Below, piece by piece: positions 10,736 through 22,336 of a stretch of 64,000 nt of DNA (its first letter is position 1; each line of letters starts with the position of its first letter). The stretch is from Liopterus haemorrhoidalis (lineage: Eukaryota; Arthropoda; Insecta; Coleoptera; Dytiscidae): positions 32,343,916 through 32,407,915 of the forward strand of contig OZ020612.1 in NCBI GenBank assembly GCA_963971575.1, given 5' to 3'. The position numbers and the translations under genes are program-made. A model generated the notes under the pieces. That model ran no database searches, was not told the origin of the DNA, and saw only the letters and a list, made by a program, of their open reading frames with translations.

Positions 10736-10922
10736 AACAGCTAAAACTAATGCAACTGATGAGGATTTGTTAATCAGTCTACAGTAAAAATGATACTGAA
10801 TGTATAAATCAATTTGCATCGTATTTTATAAACTCATCAAAACCTTTTCGGTAACGTCCCTTATCATTATCTTTATCGATAACAATAAAACCATATCTAT
10901 TTTTCCAGCATTCGTTGCATAG

Positions 10923-11135
10923 GATTTTATTATCTTATTTAAAACAGATGAACTAAATTTACGACATGTGTTCTTAGATCAAGGGGTTAATAATGACATG
11001 AGTTTTAAACAATTTAAAATCCTATGCAATGAATGCTGGAAAAATAGATATGGTTTTATTGTTATCGATAAAGATAATGATAAGGGACGTTACCGAAAAG
11101 GTTTTGATGAGTTTATAAAATACGATGCAAATTGA
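10923..11135 (+). pseudogene. 3' end of a Polinton packaging ATPase gene
   Basis: Reads to a TGA at 11135 and encodes the C-terminal part of a Polinton/adintovirus FtsK/HerA-type packaging ATPase. It shares the blocks LFK-D-LN, YGF-VIDKD and GRYRKGF with the element B ATPase (55834-56535). The Walker motifs are absent. The left boundary is exactly the inner edge of the palindrome arm, so the gene was truncated when the inverted duplication formed. Confidence 0.75.
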
Positions 11136-11209
11136 TTTATACATTCAGTATCATTTTTACTGTAGACTGATTAACAAATCCTCATCAGTTGCATTAGTTT
11201 TAGCTGTTT

Positions 11210-12330
11210 AACCTGTCAATACCTGTTAATCTATCAGTTCTAACCTGTTTATACCTGTTAACATAGCTGTTTTAACCTGTTATTATCTGTTACTATAGCT
11301 GTATTAACCTGTTCATACCCGTTATAACCTGTTCATACCTGATAATCTATCTGTTCTAACCTGTTTATAACTGTTAACATAGCTGTTTTAACCTGTTATT
11401 ATTTGTTACTATAGCTGTATTAACCTGTTCATACCCGTTATAACCTGTTCTTACCTGATAATCTATCTGTTCTAACCTGTTTATAACGTGAAAAAGGATA
11501 TAATGTTATGAGAAAACTTTTATACATACCGGGTATTTCAAATCTTTTAGTATCTCTACCAACTCTTCTATATCGTCAATGTGTAACATAATGTTTGACA
11601 TTAGTATATTACCTTCTTGAAAATCCTTATATATCGTCAAAAATTCTTATCCGCATATTCTAAATATGATAATGTACCACCAAAACATATAATATGATAA
11701 AAATGACCATAGAGTTTGTTATTGTAAAACCACACAAACATGATAATATACCACCAAAATATATACAGTAATAACTCTCCTCTAGATTAATCTAGTCGTT
11801 TTCCTTGTCAGGGCGAAGTCGATCGGTTTTACTTTATTGTGAAATAAAATATTCATAATAGCTTAATTCCTAGTAACAGTTTGTCGTGCGAAATCAGTTT
11901 AGAACAGACTACAACTGGTAATTCTTAGTAACAGGGGTTGAAATCCACAAACGAGTTCGGGTATTGTTTATAACCTTATATTTTATGCATTGTTGGTGAT
12001 ACTTATCGAGTATTTGGTGTATGCATTCCTAGTGCTCAAACCGATTTGAAACCTCTACATGTATTGTGGGTTGCGTAGTAACAAAGTATGACAATCAGTC
12101 AATGGTTTGCGTTAGGAATTAAGCTATTATTATTTAATGTTTATTTTAGAACATTTTGAAATAATATATTTATTATAAAACGGAATTCATAGTGTAATAC
12201 CACTGAATGTGTAATCAGGACTTCATCAGGTTTGATGTGATATGTAGCGTATACATCATATTTGTTTCAGTTCTGTTATAAATACGTGTGTGAATATACA
12301 TATTGAACAACTATGAATTCATTTTTATAT
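11210..12330 (+). repeat. 1.12-kb segment duplicated next to the right TIR
   Basis: Nearly identical, in direct orientation, to 20005-21130. It starts in the ACAGGT array (read as AACCTGT), includes the 142-bp shared block (11809-11951) and ends at TTTTTATATTG. In the other copy that is where the right TIR begins, so this copy looks like an older or displaced right-end segment. No gene is apparent, although a minus-strand peptide near 11530-11610 may be coding debris. Confidence 0.8.
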
Positions 12331-12853
12331 TGTTAATTATAAAACGAGCTTACATTTTTCTTACGTTATATTAAATATGTTTGTACGTTTTATAATGAAC
12401 GGTAAAACTATTTTCGGAGTTATAGTTGAGTCGGGGGTGAAGTTATATTTATTATTAATGTTAAAAGTGCTATATTGTTATCACTAAGATCTAACATGAT
12501 TTGTTTCTTATGATATTATAAACAGGTTTGTTCGATCTAGTTTGGATATTTCGGTGTTAAAACATGGTGAGTAGGTTTATATTTTTATTAAGATACATGT
12601 TAAAACAGGAGTTTTAAATTTATAACAGTTTTCTAAAATTTTTAATGTCACACCCAATTTAATATATCTTTTTAACTATAGATTTGATAAATAAATATTA
12701 ACATATTTAAAATATTTAATAAAAGAGAGTTTGTTTTAATATAATAAGAATAAATAAATATATAAAACAAAAAGGAAACGATAACAGGTATAAATGAAAC
12801 ATATGGATATATAAAAATATCTTTATTATTATTATAACTGACAACCTTTACTT
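12331..12853. other. AT-rich non-coding DNA
   Basis: No supported gene. Overlapping short frames only. It ends at the inverted exon copy. Confidence 0.45.
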
Positions 12854-12940
12854 TATTTATCCAAATAAACAACCACGGAACGTAGATAGACATTACCCGT
12901 ATGTCTACACCCCACAGATGGGTCATATGTATCTAGATGA
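12854..12940 (+). repeat. Inverted copy of an exon of the neighbouring gene
   Basis: Reverse complement of about 13347-13436, which lies in exon 2 of the minus-strand gene below, with roughly six mismatches in 87 bp. The pair is separated by about 400 bp and could form a hairpin in a transcript. It is older than the two perfect inverted duplications in this window. Confidence 0.7.
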
Positions 12941-12945
12941 TCTTC

Positions 12946-13737
12946 TTAATCATCATCCGTCTCACTCTCACTACCTGATATTATTATCGATCTCACTGAT
13001 GATGGGGGTCGGGGAGAGTGAGATGGTTGTTGATTAGGGGTGTCGGCGGTAGTAACAGGCGTGGGGGTGTGAGAGCCAGTTGGTTGCTGATTGGTGGTAC
13101 CTGGGTGTACTACAGCTAGAGGTCTGGGGTGGTAAGAGCCTGGTGATTGCTGGTTGTCGGGAGTTATCGATGTGGGGGCGCGATTATGTAAATATGACCA
13201 CTCTCTATGAAATAAAAACATAACATTAGTAACGACGAGCAAAAATCAGTTTTGAATACAAAATTACATAAAAATAATATGATCTCAAATATTTAAAAAT
13301 ACTTACGGTATGTATACGTGCACCATCACCCCAACACGACTGTTCTTCATATCTATATACATATGACCCATCTGTGGGGTGTAGACATGTGGGTAATGTC
13401 TATCTACGTTCCATGGTTGTTTATCTGGATAAATAACTAAAGCATACCTATCGTCTGCCTAAAACAGTGTAAAATTAGTAAACAATACACCTCTAACGAT
13501 ATCATAAAAATTTTTAAAATATGTTTTAATTATCAAATAAATAAAAAAATTTATAATAACGTTATTATAAAAATTTAAATAGTATTTTTATTTTAAATAG
13601 TTTTTAAACAACAATTTTAAACAGTTTTAAAACGATAATTTTAAATAGTTTTGAACAATAATTTTAAATAATAATATCAAACAATAATTTTAAAATTAAT
13701 TATCAAATAAATTAAAATAATATAATTTGTACTTACC
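12946..13737 (-). CDS. Spliced accessory gene of element A with C-terminal acidic/SIM-like tail
   Basis: Exons read on the minus strand: (part of) exon 1 ending at 13737 (donor GTAAGT), exon 2 13458-13307 and exon 3 13204-12946. All junctions are GT-AG and keep phase. Exon 2 encodes a compact segment with DDRYALVIYPDKQPW and MGHMYIDMKN. Exon 3 encodes a Pro/Gln/Thr-rich region ending in SIIISGSESETDDD. That end is an Ile run followed by acidic serines, like phospho-dependent SUMO-interaction motifs. Exon 1 is broken by the small transposon at 13760-14025. Upstream sequence resembles a splice acceptor (CTAG near 14033), so the true 5' exon may have been separated by the gypsy insertion. Product unknown. 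Confidence 0.6.
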
Positions 13738-13759
13738 AAGAATCCTATTTCTCTCAGTA

Positions 13760-14025
13760 TTCGCGACTGAAACTAACGTTGGCGGCGCTGCATACAACAG
13801 CTAATGGCGCACGAGAAGCGTATATGTCAGAAGTTTTTTCTTAATATTTATCTGTTCAAACAATATTTCGGCAAAAATGCACTGTATTTAAGTCACTATA
13901 TTTTAAAATACTTCTTAATTCACATAAACTGCAGCACAACACGCTACAAATATTATCCAAATATACGCTTCTGTTTAATTTAGCTAGTCACCACCAGACG
14001 TCTCACTGTTATTTGCAGTCGCGAA
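13760..14025. mobile_element. 266-bp MITE with TA target duplication
   Basis: Terminal inverted repeats TTCGCGACTG / CAGTCGCGAA, with TA on both sides (13758-13759, 14026-14027). This is Tc1/mariner-like in style. It is inserted in the first visible exon of the spliced gene. No coding capacity. Confidence 0.6.
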
Positions 14026-14070
14026 TACTTCCTAGTTTGGAGGTTAAGCGATACATATTGTATATATATA

Positions 14071-14326
14071 TGTAAGCTATGAAGCTTACGTTGGTCATAA
14101 GGATGGAAGAGGATCGAGCAATCACACACAACACATTACTAACTAATGATTTAATTAACAAAACACTAATAAATTAACATTTCACTATACACAGTAAGAT
14201 ATATCGTATCGGTCAACGCCATGCCAGACGCGTTCACTCTCTATGCATTCTGGGTAGGCGGGCGGTGGACTACCGTCAGCGGTCCCCAAACGGTTTTTGC
14301 AGGTAACATTCGGCCTAGCTACCACA
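14071..14326 (-). repeat. 3' LTR of the gypsy element
   Basis: Shares 14071-14306 with the other LTR. The extra bases up to ACCACA (14326) give the expected TG...CA ends. The purine-rich stretch just inside it (minus strand GAGGAGCCGAGGACGAC, about 14330-14347) may be the polypurine tract. Confidence 0.65.
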
Positions 14327-14367
14327 GGAGTCGTCCTCGGCTCCTCCAAGGGCTCTGGCATCTGAAA

Positions 14368-16149
14368 CTAATAATTATTTATTATATCTTCGGCATCTTC
14401 TTCTTCGTCACCAGCATCTGCTTCGTCCTCGTCGTCAGGTAGACAGCACCAAGGTTTGAGTGCGTCCGAAGAGAACACCGACTGGAATGTTCGTTGAGTA
14501 CGCTGCGCACCCGGGACGTCTCCGAGTTGATATCGATCGTTCGGAAGAACCTTCTCTATTAAGTATGGACCCTTGTACAGCGGGGCCAACTTTTTGGGAT
14601 GTCCCGTTGCAGTGGCTTCTCTTCGTATGAGAACCAAGTCTCCCTCTTCGTAGGTTGTAGGTTTCTTACGTTTTCGGTCAAACCTTATCTTTTGCTTTTC
14701 CTGATTTTCTTTAATTCTATCTAACGCTTCTTGTCGCGCTTTGTGTATGTCTATTTCAGACTTCATCCCATCTTCCAAAGCTAGTAGGACTTTGTTTTGC
14801 AGTATGTTACGGGGATGGTATGCAAACAATAACTCGTTGGGGCTACGTTTTGTTGTCTGGTTTTGCATACTATTTATGCCAAACTGGACTTTCTTTATAT
14901 CCTTGTCCCAATGTCTGTCGTCTTTGCTAATAGTAGCAATAGAAGTTCGGATTACTCGGTTTAATCGCTCGACCTGTCCGTTAGCTCGTGGACATGCCGT
15001 TGCGTTTCTTATGTGGACTATGTCGTTTTCTTTACAAAAGTCTTCAAACGGTTTGCCAGTAAAGGCGGTGCCTCTATCAGTAATTATCCTCGTAGGGCAC
15101 CCGAAGATTTCAATAAAATTCTCAAAGACTTTTCGTGTCGCTTCAGACTTCGTGGTCTTAACAGCTGCCAGAAATACGTACTTCGTGAAGTTGTCCACGA
15201 TGACCAATACATGCGCATTATTCTTGACACTGTCAGGGAAAGGTCCTAAATGGTCAGCGTTCACAGTGTGGAACGGAATGGGCACACGCTCAATGTTATG
15301 TAGTTCGCCCTCCTTTCGTCCACCTGGTTGTTTATGATACGCACATGAGACACACGAGTCAATATAACGTTTGACTCGTTTTCTCATCCGGGGAAACCAG
15401 AATGATTTCTCCAAGCATTGGATCGTCTTTTCTAAACCGTAGTGTCCCATGTCATCGTGAGCACCCTTTATTATTTGAACTGTCGCACCTCCTGGTACTA
15501 CCCACTTTTTCTTGTTGCTCACGTTCCTATACAGTCGACCATCCTCGACTTTATAGTCGTGATGTATTTGTCTTTCTTCGTTGTCTTTGGGCGTTCTTCC
15601 TAGAACATTGCATATATTTCTCAATTTGGGGTCGTTCAATTGCATTGTCGTGAGCCAGTCTTGCTCCGTTATCCCGACGGATAAGATTCGTAAGTCTGCT
15701 ACTTCTATTTCGCGACTTGATTCTGCCGGAGAGCGATTAAGAGCGTCTACGTGTTGCATTTTCTCATTCGCTCGATGAATAACTTCGAAATCAAATTCTT
15801 GCAACTTTAACCACCATCGGCTTATTCGTGGCGAAAGATCTCTCTTCTGAGTCAGCGTTCTCAGAGAAGCACAGTCAGTCATAACTTGGAATCTTCGACC
15901 TAACACGTAGATTCGAAAGCGTTCCAAAGCTTCTACCACGGCTAGAGCTTCCAGCTCAAAACTGTGATATCGAGACTCGATCGACGTCGTTTGCCTACTG
16001 TAGTAGCTGATAGGCTGCCACGGTTTGTCTTCAACTTTCTGTAGAAGGACTCCAGCAAGTCCTAGGCTGCTTGCATCCGTATGCACTTGAAATTGTGCCG
16101 TTGGTTCGTAGAGGGCCAATACTGGCTTCTCTTGCAGTTTCTTTTTCAA
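14368..16149 (-). pseudogene. pol: gypsy pol, RNase H and integrase part
   Basis: Downstream half of the polyprotein. RNase H shows HTDASS near the start, SFELEALAV and TDCASL. The integrase has an HHCC zinc domain (GHYGLEKT ... CVSCAYHK), a catalytic triad in NADHLGP, ITDRGTAF and GQVERLNR, and a basic chromo-like or GPY-like tail ending in an acidic stretch. The ORF is open for 593 codons. It is separated from the RT part by a one-base frameshift, so the copy is no longer able to make the normal fusion unless frameshifting occurs. Confidence 0.85.
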
Positions 16150-16192
16150 AACCTGGAATGCCTCTTCTTGAGCGGCTTCCCAGCGGAATTCT

Positions 16193-18754
16193 TCATTCTT
16201 CCTCGTGAGTTGAGTTAATGGGCTGACTATGAGCGTATTTCTCTATAAACTTCCTGAAGAAATTTGTGAGCCCAACAAATTGGCGTATCTCCTTCACGTT
16301 TTCGGGTCTCTTGAAGTCCCTGATCGCGTTTGTGGTTTTGGTTCCGGGTACCACACCGTTTTTGGATATTTCAAATCCGAGGAATTCCACTTTCCTTTTT
16401 AGGAATTCACATTTCGTCAACTTTAATGTAAGTCCCAAATCTTTCAGAATCCTCAGGAATAACCTTAGTTTTCGCAAGCCTTCTCTGAGGGTCGTACTTG
16501 GAATAATGACATCATCCATGTAGTATTGTAAAATACCTGGTCCAAGCTTCTTCTCGACCTCCTTCATTAATTTCAAGAACACCCTAGGAGCATTTGTTAA
16601 CCCGAAGGGCATTTTGTTGAATTCATATTTACCTTTTGTCGTTACGAAAGCTGTCAAATGTTTTGACTTCTCCGCTATGGGTATTTGATAATAACCACTT
16701 GAGAAATCTAGGATCGTATAGTATTCGTTTCCAGACAGCTGATCTAGCTGTTCGTCTATAATGGGAGCTGGGACTCTCTCCTTTTTTGTAATCGAATTTA
16801 ATTTTCGATAATCTATGCATAATCGATCTCCTCCGGTGTGTTTTGATACCAAGAGGGCGGGACTGCTGTATTCGGACTTGGATTCTCGAATGATCCCCGC
16901 CTCTCGTAGGTCATCAATCATATTCTCCATCGTTTCTCTTTTCGCGTACGGCAATCGGTATGGGCGATATTGAATCGGCTCTCGTGACGTCAGCTCTATT
17001 TCCATTTCAACCAGATCAGTTGTTCCTACTTCCGTGAGATCTCTTGCGAAACAGTCCCTGTATTCATTCAGAGTTCGCAACAGTTCTTCTTTCGTTTTTT
17101 CGTCTACGAAACCATCCAGTTTGACCTCTTCTATCGAAATAGAGTCAACTGTTTCATCTCTTGGATACTTGTCTTCTATTTCGTGAGTTTCAGTCTCTGT
17201 ATCGTCATCATCACTACTTGTCAAAATTTCTTTCTCTTGATTCGTTACTCGTATTTCTCGTTCAATGCGTAGCTCGTTTGCTTGTTTCGTTATTTTGACA
17301 CCGTCTTGGTCCAGAGCGCTTCTGCCCACAATGACGTCCTGTTCCTGGGAATCGTCTGGAACTATGAGAACATTAACTTCAATTTTCGTTTCGTCTAATT
17401 CGATCAAGAGTGTTCGTTTGCCGAGAGTATAACATCCCCCGTTTCCAAAGCCTCTTAATTTTGTTGTGCAAGGCAGATATTCGATATGTAGCCTTCTTGC
17501 CGTCGCATGTTTCATTGTGACTACATCACTTCCAAGATCAATGAAAGCAACTAGCGTCTTTCCGTCTATCATTATTTCCTTATGATATTCGTCAACCAAT
17601 TCGCATTTGGTTCCTTGGATGCGATGGACTCTTCTCTTTTCCTCACTTTCCTTCCGGTCATGTTTGGGTTTCGTTTGACAGTTTGCTTCCACATGACCCA
17701 CACGGTTACATGCTCTACATCTCATTTTTCGTTGCGGCTTCGGACAATCAAACGATTTATGTCCTACTTCGTTGCAATTATAGCATTTTATTACAGATGG
17801 CGTATCTTTAGTTGTTTTGCTATATTTGCTCGTACCGGGTTTCGTGGTGTTTTCACTTTTTGTATTGAAAGTGGTCTCGTACACCTTAACTCGCATTAAC
17901 AGATCCTGTACGGACGTCAACATTTGTACGGATAGTATTTTCGTAAGTTCTCGATCTGTTATTCCATGAATTATGTATTTTATTAATGCCTGGTCTGTTA
18001 TAGTACCTTTTGAGGCTATGGCCTTCATTTCGTATACAAAGTTTTCGTAACTTTGTTCATTATTCTTGCGTTTTGCAGACAATTCGTAATGAACGTCTGC
18101 GTCGTCTACCACGGTTGGGAATCCGGCTACCAGCTGTAACTTGAAATCTTCCCAATCATTCAAGTCTCCTTTCAGACCTTCAAACCAATATTTGGCGGCG
18201 TTTCGTAATTTTCCAATGGCCTTATACAAAAGCATATTTTTGTCCCAGTGGAATATATTTGCCATATTTTCTATCCGCTTTACCCACTGTATCGCTGTCA
18301 TCGACGTTTTCGAACCGGGGTCGAATTCTGGTATCGAATTATCGTTTACGTCGGTTCGATAGTATTGCGTTTCGTTACGTTGAGTTTCGTTTCGTTGCGT
18401 TTGGAATGCATTCGTTTCTTGCTGCAAAAGTTCGCGTTCTCTTGCCAACAGAGCTCGTTCGCGTTCCAGTAAGTCTCGCTCCCACAAGAAATTATCCTGC
18501 TCGCGCGACCTCCGTGTTTCTTGGTTTAACCTCGTTGATGTCGCCAACGGAATTGGTACATCTCGTTGTGGTTCGTTATCCGCAAATGGTTCGTTATCTA
18601 CGGACAGTTCGTTATCTGCAGACGGACAACTATCTGCAGATGGCTCGTCGTTTGCTGGTGGCTCGTTTAAATTCACGTTCTTGTTCGACATTTTGTACTG
18701 TATCGTGTACTCGTTCTGCCGTAACCGTTTGTATCTTAGCCCGTTAAAATACAC
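16193..18754 (-). pseudogene. gag-pol: gypsy gag, protease and reverse transcriptase part
   Basis: A single frame of 853 codons. The likely start is the internal Met at about 18691 (MSNKNVNL), which precedes a repetitive acidic leader and an Arg/Glu-rich coiled coil. A retrotransposon capsid domain follows (WVKRIENMANIF ... WFEGLKGDL), then two CCHC zinc knuckles (CYNCNEVGHKSFDC and CRACNRVGHVEANC). The aspartic protease has the active-site string FIDLGSD, with Leu in place of the usual Thr/Ser. The reverse transcriptase has YMDD. The frame runs off at 16193 with an unrelated tail because of a one-base shift just upstream of the connection domain. Gag and pol were in one frame, as in several insect gypsy lineages. 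Confidence 0.88.
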
Positions 18755-19321
18755 GCTCGTTTAATATTACACCGATTTTTAGCGACGCGTTTTATCACTT
18801 CACACCGTTGCGATACGTTCCGTCTTCGTATTATCGTTGCAATATAGTTTATAATGTATTTCGGCTTACTTCGTTACGTAAATTTTCGTTTACACACCGC
18901 AAAATGTTTTTCACTGTTCGTTATCGCTTTAAAGTTCGTTGCGATACGTTTTACTGTCAATTATAGCACGCATTCATTTATTCATACGCGTTTCGTTTGA
19001 GAACCTCTGGATCTCGTTGCACTGACCGATTACGTCACGTCGTTTACGCACGGCAATCACACTCACTCCCGCGCGTAGGTATTGCATACTGTCTTAGGCG
19101 CACTCGTGTTCTTTAAGGTCGTAATGAATGTAGCGAACTCAAAAGTCCTTCGTTGGCCGCGGTGTGCGGTGGCCAGGAGACTTAATACGTCACAGGAGGT
19201 GTGGTAACAAATTCTCTTACCTCGAAGTAGCTGCTTTCCACTAAAATGTTCAATTTTACTTTAGATTTTAATTCTCGTAACAGCGTAATGGCGACGTAAA
19301 CAAATCTTGATTTTTGTTATT

Positions 19322-19339
19322 CACATCCCACTTCTGAAA
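19322..19339 (-). promoter_or_regulatory. Primer binding site of the gypsy element (tRNA-Leu-like)
   Basis: Directly inside the 5' LTR, the minus strand reads TCAGAAGTGGGAT, matching the complement of the conserved 3' end of many tRNA-Leu (CCCACTTCTGA). The terminal TGG expected for the CCA end is not conserved. Confidence 0.5.
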
Positions 19340-19579
19340 TGTAAGCTATGAAGCTTACGTTGGTCATAAGGATGGAAAAGGATCGAGCAATCACACACAA
19401 CACATTACTAACTAATGATTTAATTAACAAAACACTAATAAATTAACATTTCACTATACACAGTAAGATATATCGTACGTATCGGTCAACGCCATGCCAG
19501 ACGCGTTCACTCTCTATGCATTCTGGGTAGGCGGGCGGTGGACTACCGTCAGCGGTCCCCAAACGGTTTTTGCAGGTAA
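19340..19579 (-). repeat. 5' LTR of the gypsy element (outer end lost)
   Basis: Matches 14071-14306 apart from a 4-bp insertion (CGTA near 19474) and few substitutions. The outer bases present in the other LTR are replaced by a (TA)n tract. Confidence 0.75.
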
Positions 19580-19582
19580 AAT

Positions 19583-19614
<32 letters not shown>

Positions 19615-20004
19615 TAAACGTTTTCAGTAAACCATCAAGTAACATCGCTTTTTATATGTTACATGAAATACAAAGAGGGGGAATGAAAAAAATATGTTTT
19701 TAATATATATTTTATCTTTTTTTTTTCAAAAACCACAAAATACAATGTATCAATAGTTATAACTGATATTAACATGGAATACAAAGAAGAGAAATGAAAA
19801 AATATGTTTTTAATACATTTTTATCATTTTTCAAAAACCTTAAATGTATCATTAGTGATAACTTATATTATTGTTATTCTCTTTTTATCTAAACCACAGA
19901 AATCCTCTATATCTTTCAAAAATCTCTTTAAAAATAATATCATTTTACAAAATATTACTTTTGTTTATTATTATAAAATTCAATTTTAGCGTTTCTTAAA
20001 TGTT
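19580..20004. other. (TA)n, one hairpin arm and AT-rich filler
   Basis: A (TA)n tract, one arm of the TIR hairpin element (about 19605-19645) and two diverged repeats containing ATGAAAAAATATGTTTTTAATA (near 19685 and 19793). No gene. Confidence 0.5.
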
Positions 20005-21130
20005 TATAACCTGTCAATACCTGTTAATCTATCAGTTCTAACCTGTTTATACCTGTTAACATAGCTGTTTTAACCTGTTATTATCTGTTACTATAGCTGT
20101 ATTAACCTGTTCATACCCGTTATAACCTGTTCATACCTGATAATCTATCTGTTCTAACCTGTTTATAACTGTTAACATAGCTGTTTTAACCTGTTATTAT
20201 CTGTTACTATAGCTGTATTAACCTGTTCATACCCGTTATAACCTGTTCTTACCTGATAATCTATCTGTTCTAACCTGTTTATAACGTGAAAAAGGATATA
20301 ATGTTATGAGATAACTTTTATACATACCGGGTATTTCAAATCTTTTAGTATCTCTACCAACTCTTCTATATCGTCAATGTGTAACATAATGTTTGACATT
20401 AGTATATTACCTTCTTGAAAATCCTTATATATCGTCAAAAATTCTTATCCGCATATTCTAAATATGATAATGTACCACCAAAACATATAATATGATAAAA
20501 ATGACCATAGAGTTTGTTATTGTAAAACCACACAAACATGATAATATACCACCAAAATATATACAGTAATAACTCTCCTCTAGATTAATCTAGTCGTTTT
20601 CCTTGTCAGGGCGAAGTCGATCGGTTTTACTTTATTGTGAAATAAAATATTCATAATAGCTTAATTCCTAGTAACAGTTTGTCGTGCGAAATCAGTTTAG
20701 AACAGACTACAACTGGTAATTCTTAGTAACAGGGTTGAAATCCACAAACGAGTTCGGGTATTGTTTATAACCTTATATTTTATACATTGTTGGTGATACT
20801 TATCGAGTATTTGGTGTATGCATTCCTAGTGCTCAAACCGATTTGAAACCTCTACATGTATTGTGGGTTGCGTAGTAACAAAGTATGACAATCAGTCAAT
20901 GGTTTGCGTTAGGAATTAAACTATTATTATTTAATGTTTATTTTAGAACATTTTGAAATAATATATTTATTATAAAACGGAATTCATAGTGTAATACCAC
21001 TGAATGTGTAATCAGGACTTCATCCGGTTTGATGTGATATGTAGCGTATACATCATATTTGTTTCAGTTCTGTTATAAATACATGTGTGAATATACATAT
21101 TGAACAACTATGAATTCATTTTTATATTGA
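20005..21130 (+). repeat. 1.12-kb segment abutting the right TIR (second copy)
   Basis: Direct duplicate of 11210-12330, carrying the ACAGGT array (20005-20280, read as AACCTGT) and the 142-bp block (20607-20748). It joins the right TIR exactly at 21131. Confidence 0.8.
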
Positions 21131-21134
21131 CAAA

Positions 21135-21509
21135 ATGTCGAATGACGAAAGGGTTCTAGAATATCTAGATTTACCAACGGCTGCAGAGATTGTGTTTACA
21201 GATCTAGATCTATCGAGGGCTACAGAGACAGTATTTACAGATCACAGTGGTATTAACTATTACTTTTCGGACAATAGAGATCTCGATGAGGTGTATGACG
21301 AATGGTTAATGCATTACTTAGATCTACCGTATAACGATCCTGACTATGAATTTTATGAGATGGAACAAGAAGAAGGAGTAGAAACGATAGCAGGTATTCA
21401 ATATAGAGTTGTAAGTGATATAGATACGGGGGAAAGATTCTATATGAGGATGTATGAGACGGAACAAGAAGTAAATATAAACGGTGTTCTTTATAGGATG
21501 ATTCTATAA
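21135..21509 (+). CDS. Acidic 124-aa protein encoded in the TIR (right copy)
   Basis: The encoded protein is the same as that of 2540-2914, in the opposite genomic orientation because the ORF lies in the inverted terminal repeat. The start codon is 4 bp inside the TIR boundary. Upstream of it is the duplicated 1.12-kb segment, unlike the left copy, so the two copies probably have different promoters. No domain recognised. Confidence 0.6.
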   Translation: MSNDERVLEYLDLPTAAEIVFTDLDLSRATETVFTDHSGINYYFSDNRDLDEVYDEWLMHYLDLPYNDPDYEFYEMEQEEGVETIAGIQYRVVSDIDTGERFYMRMYETEQEVNINGVLYRMIL

Positions 21510-21598
21510 ATATCAACAATTTATGTGAGTACATTTTTGTTAAAATAATAAATATTCAAAATATATTATATTTAGGAATGATCAACAGAAAGAAAAAC

Positions 21599-21647
<49 letters not shown>

Positions 21648-21648
21648 C

Positions 21649-21679
<31 letters not shown>

Positions 21680-21931
21680 CAACAGAAACAATGTATTAAC
21701 ACCAGTACTTATATTTAATAAAACTATTTTAATGTTTAATTATAAGGTGTTTTCTTGTACGCCCCTGGGTGGAAGTGAACTATCATTTTATATCTATGTA
21801 TAAAACTATACATGTTAAACGTTTTCAGTAAACCATCAAGTCACCAATAAACAGGGGTTTATTCGTTACTTGATAATTTAATGTATTTATCCTTGTTTAT
21901 TTGTTACTTGATGGTTTACTGAAAACGTTTA

Positions 21932-22009
<78 letters not shown>

Positions 22010-22194
22010 TATTTTATATCTTATTATATCTAAAAGTGAATTCAAAACTTTATAATATATGAAAATAATTAAACCATACATGTAAGTATACATAAAATTT
22101 TTTCCGGATAAAACTCAATAAACTTCCTTTTATTTATAACTATATTTAACATATTTACATAATATATTTTACTAAACTAAATATATTTTACATT

Positions 22195-22336
22195 CAGGGC
22201 GAAGTCGATCGGTTTTACTTTATTGTGAAATAAAATATTCATAATAGCTTAATTCCTAGTAACAGTTTGTCGTGTGAAATCAGTTTAGAACAGACTACAA
22301 CTGGTAATTCTTAGTAACAGGGTTGAAATCCACAAA
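22195..22336 (+). repeat. 142-bp shared block, TIR copy (right)
   Basis: Same block as 1758-1899, 11809-11951 and 20607-20748. Confidence 0.75.

Larger units (their letters stand above)
10464..11480. repeat. Large palindrome: 466-bp arms, 85-bp spacer
   Basis: Arms 10464-10929 and 11015-11480 are reverse complements of equal length. I find a single mismatch (near 10912). The spacer plus right arm contain the 3' end of a packaging ATPase gene, and the outer 270 bp of each arm is an ACAGGT-rich array. If transcribed, the whole locus would fold into a 466-bp hairpin RNA. Such perfect arms imply a recent origin or ongoing homogenisation. Confidence 0.9.
14071..19579 (-). mobile_element. Ty3/gypsy LTR retrotransposon inserted in element A
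   Basis: Oriented on the minus strand. Direct repeats at 14071-14326 (3' LTR) and 19340-19579 (5' LTR) flank gag, protease, reverse transcriptase, RNase H and integrase coding sequence. The 3' LTR probably runs TGTAAGC to ACCACA on the plus strand. The 5' LTR lacks its outer ~20 bp and runs straight into a (TA)n tract, so no clean target duplication is visible. One frameshift splits the polyprotein near 16200. LTRs are very similar (a 4-bp indel and few substitutions), so the insertion is young. Confidence 0.85.

Noticed and set aside
12672..12926. 84-codon minus-strand ORF
   Set aside because: Its first third is the antisense of the inverted exon copy, and the rest is AT-rich low-complexity DNA.
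14741..15337. 198-codon plus-strand ORF
   Set aside because: Antisense shadow of the gypsy integrase coding sequence.
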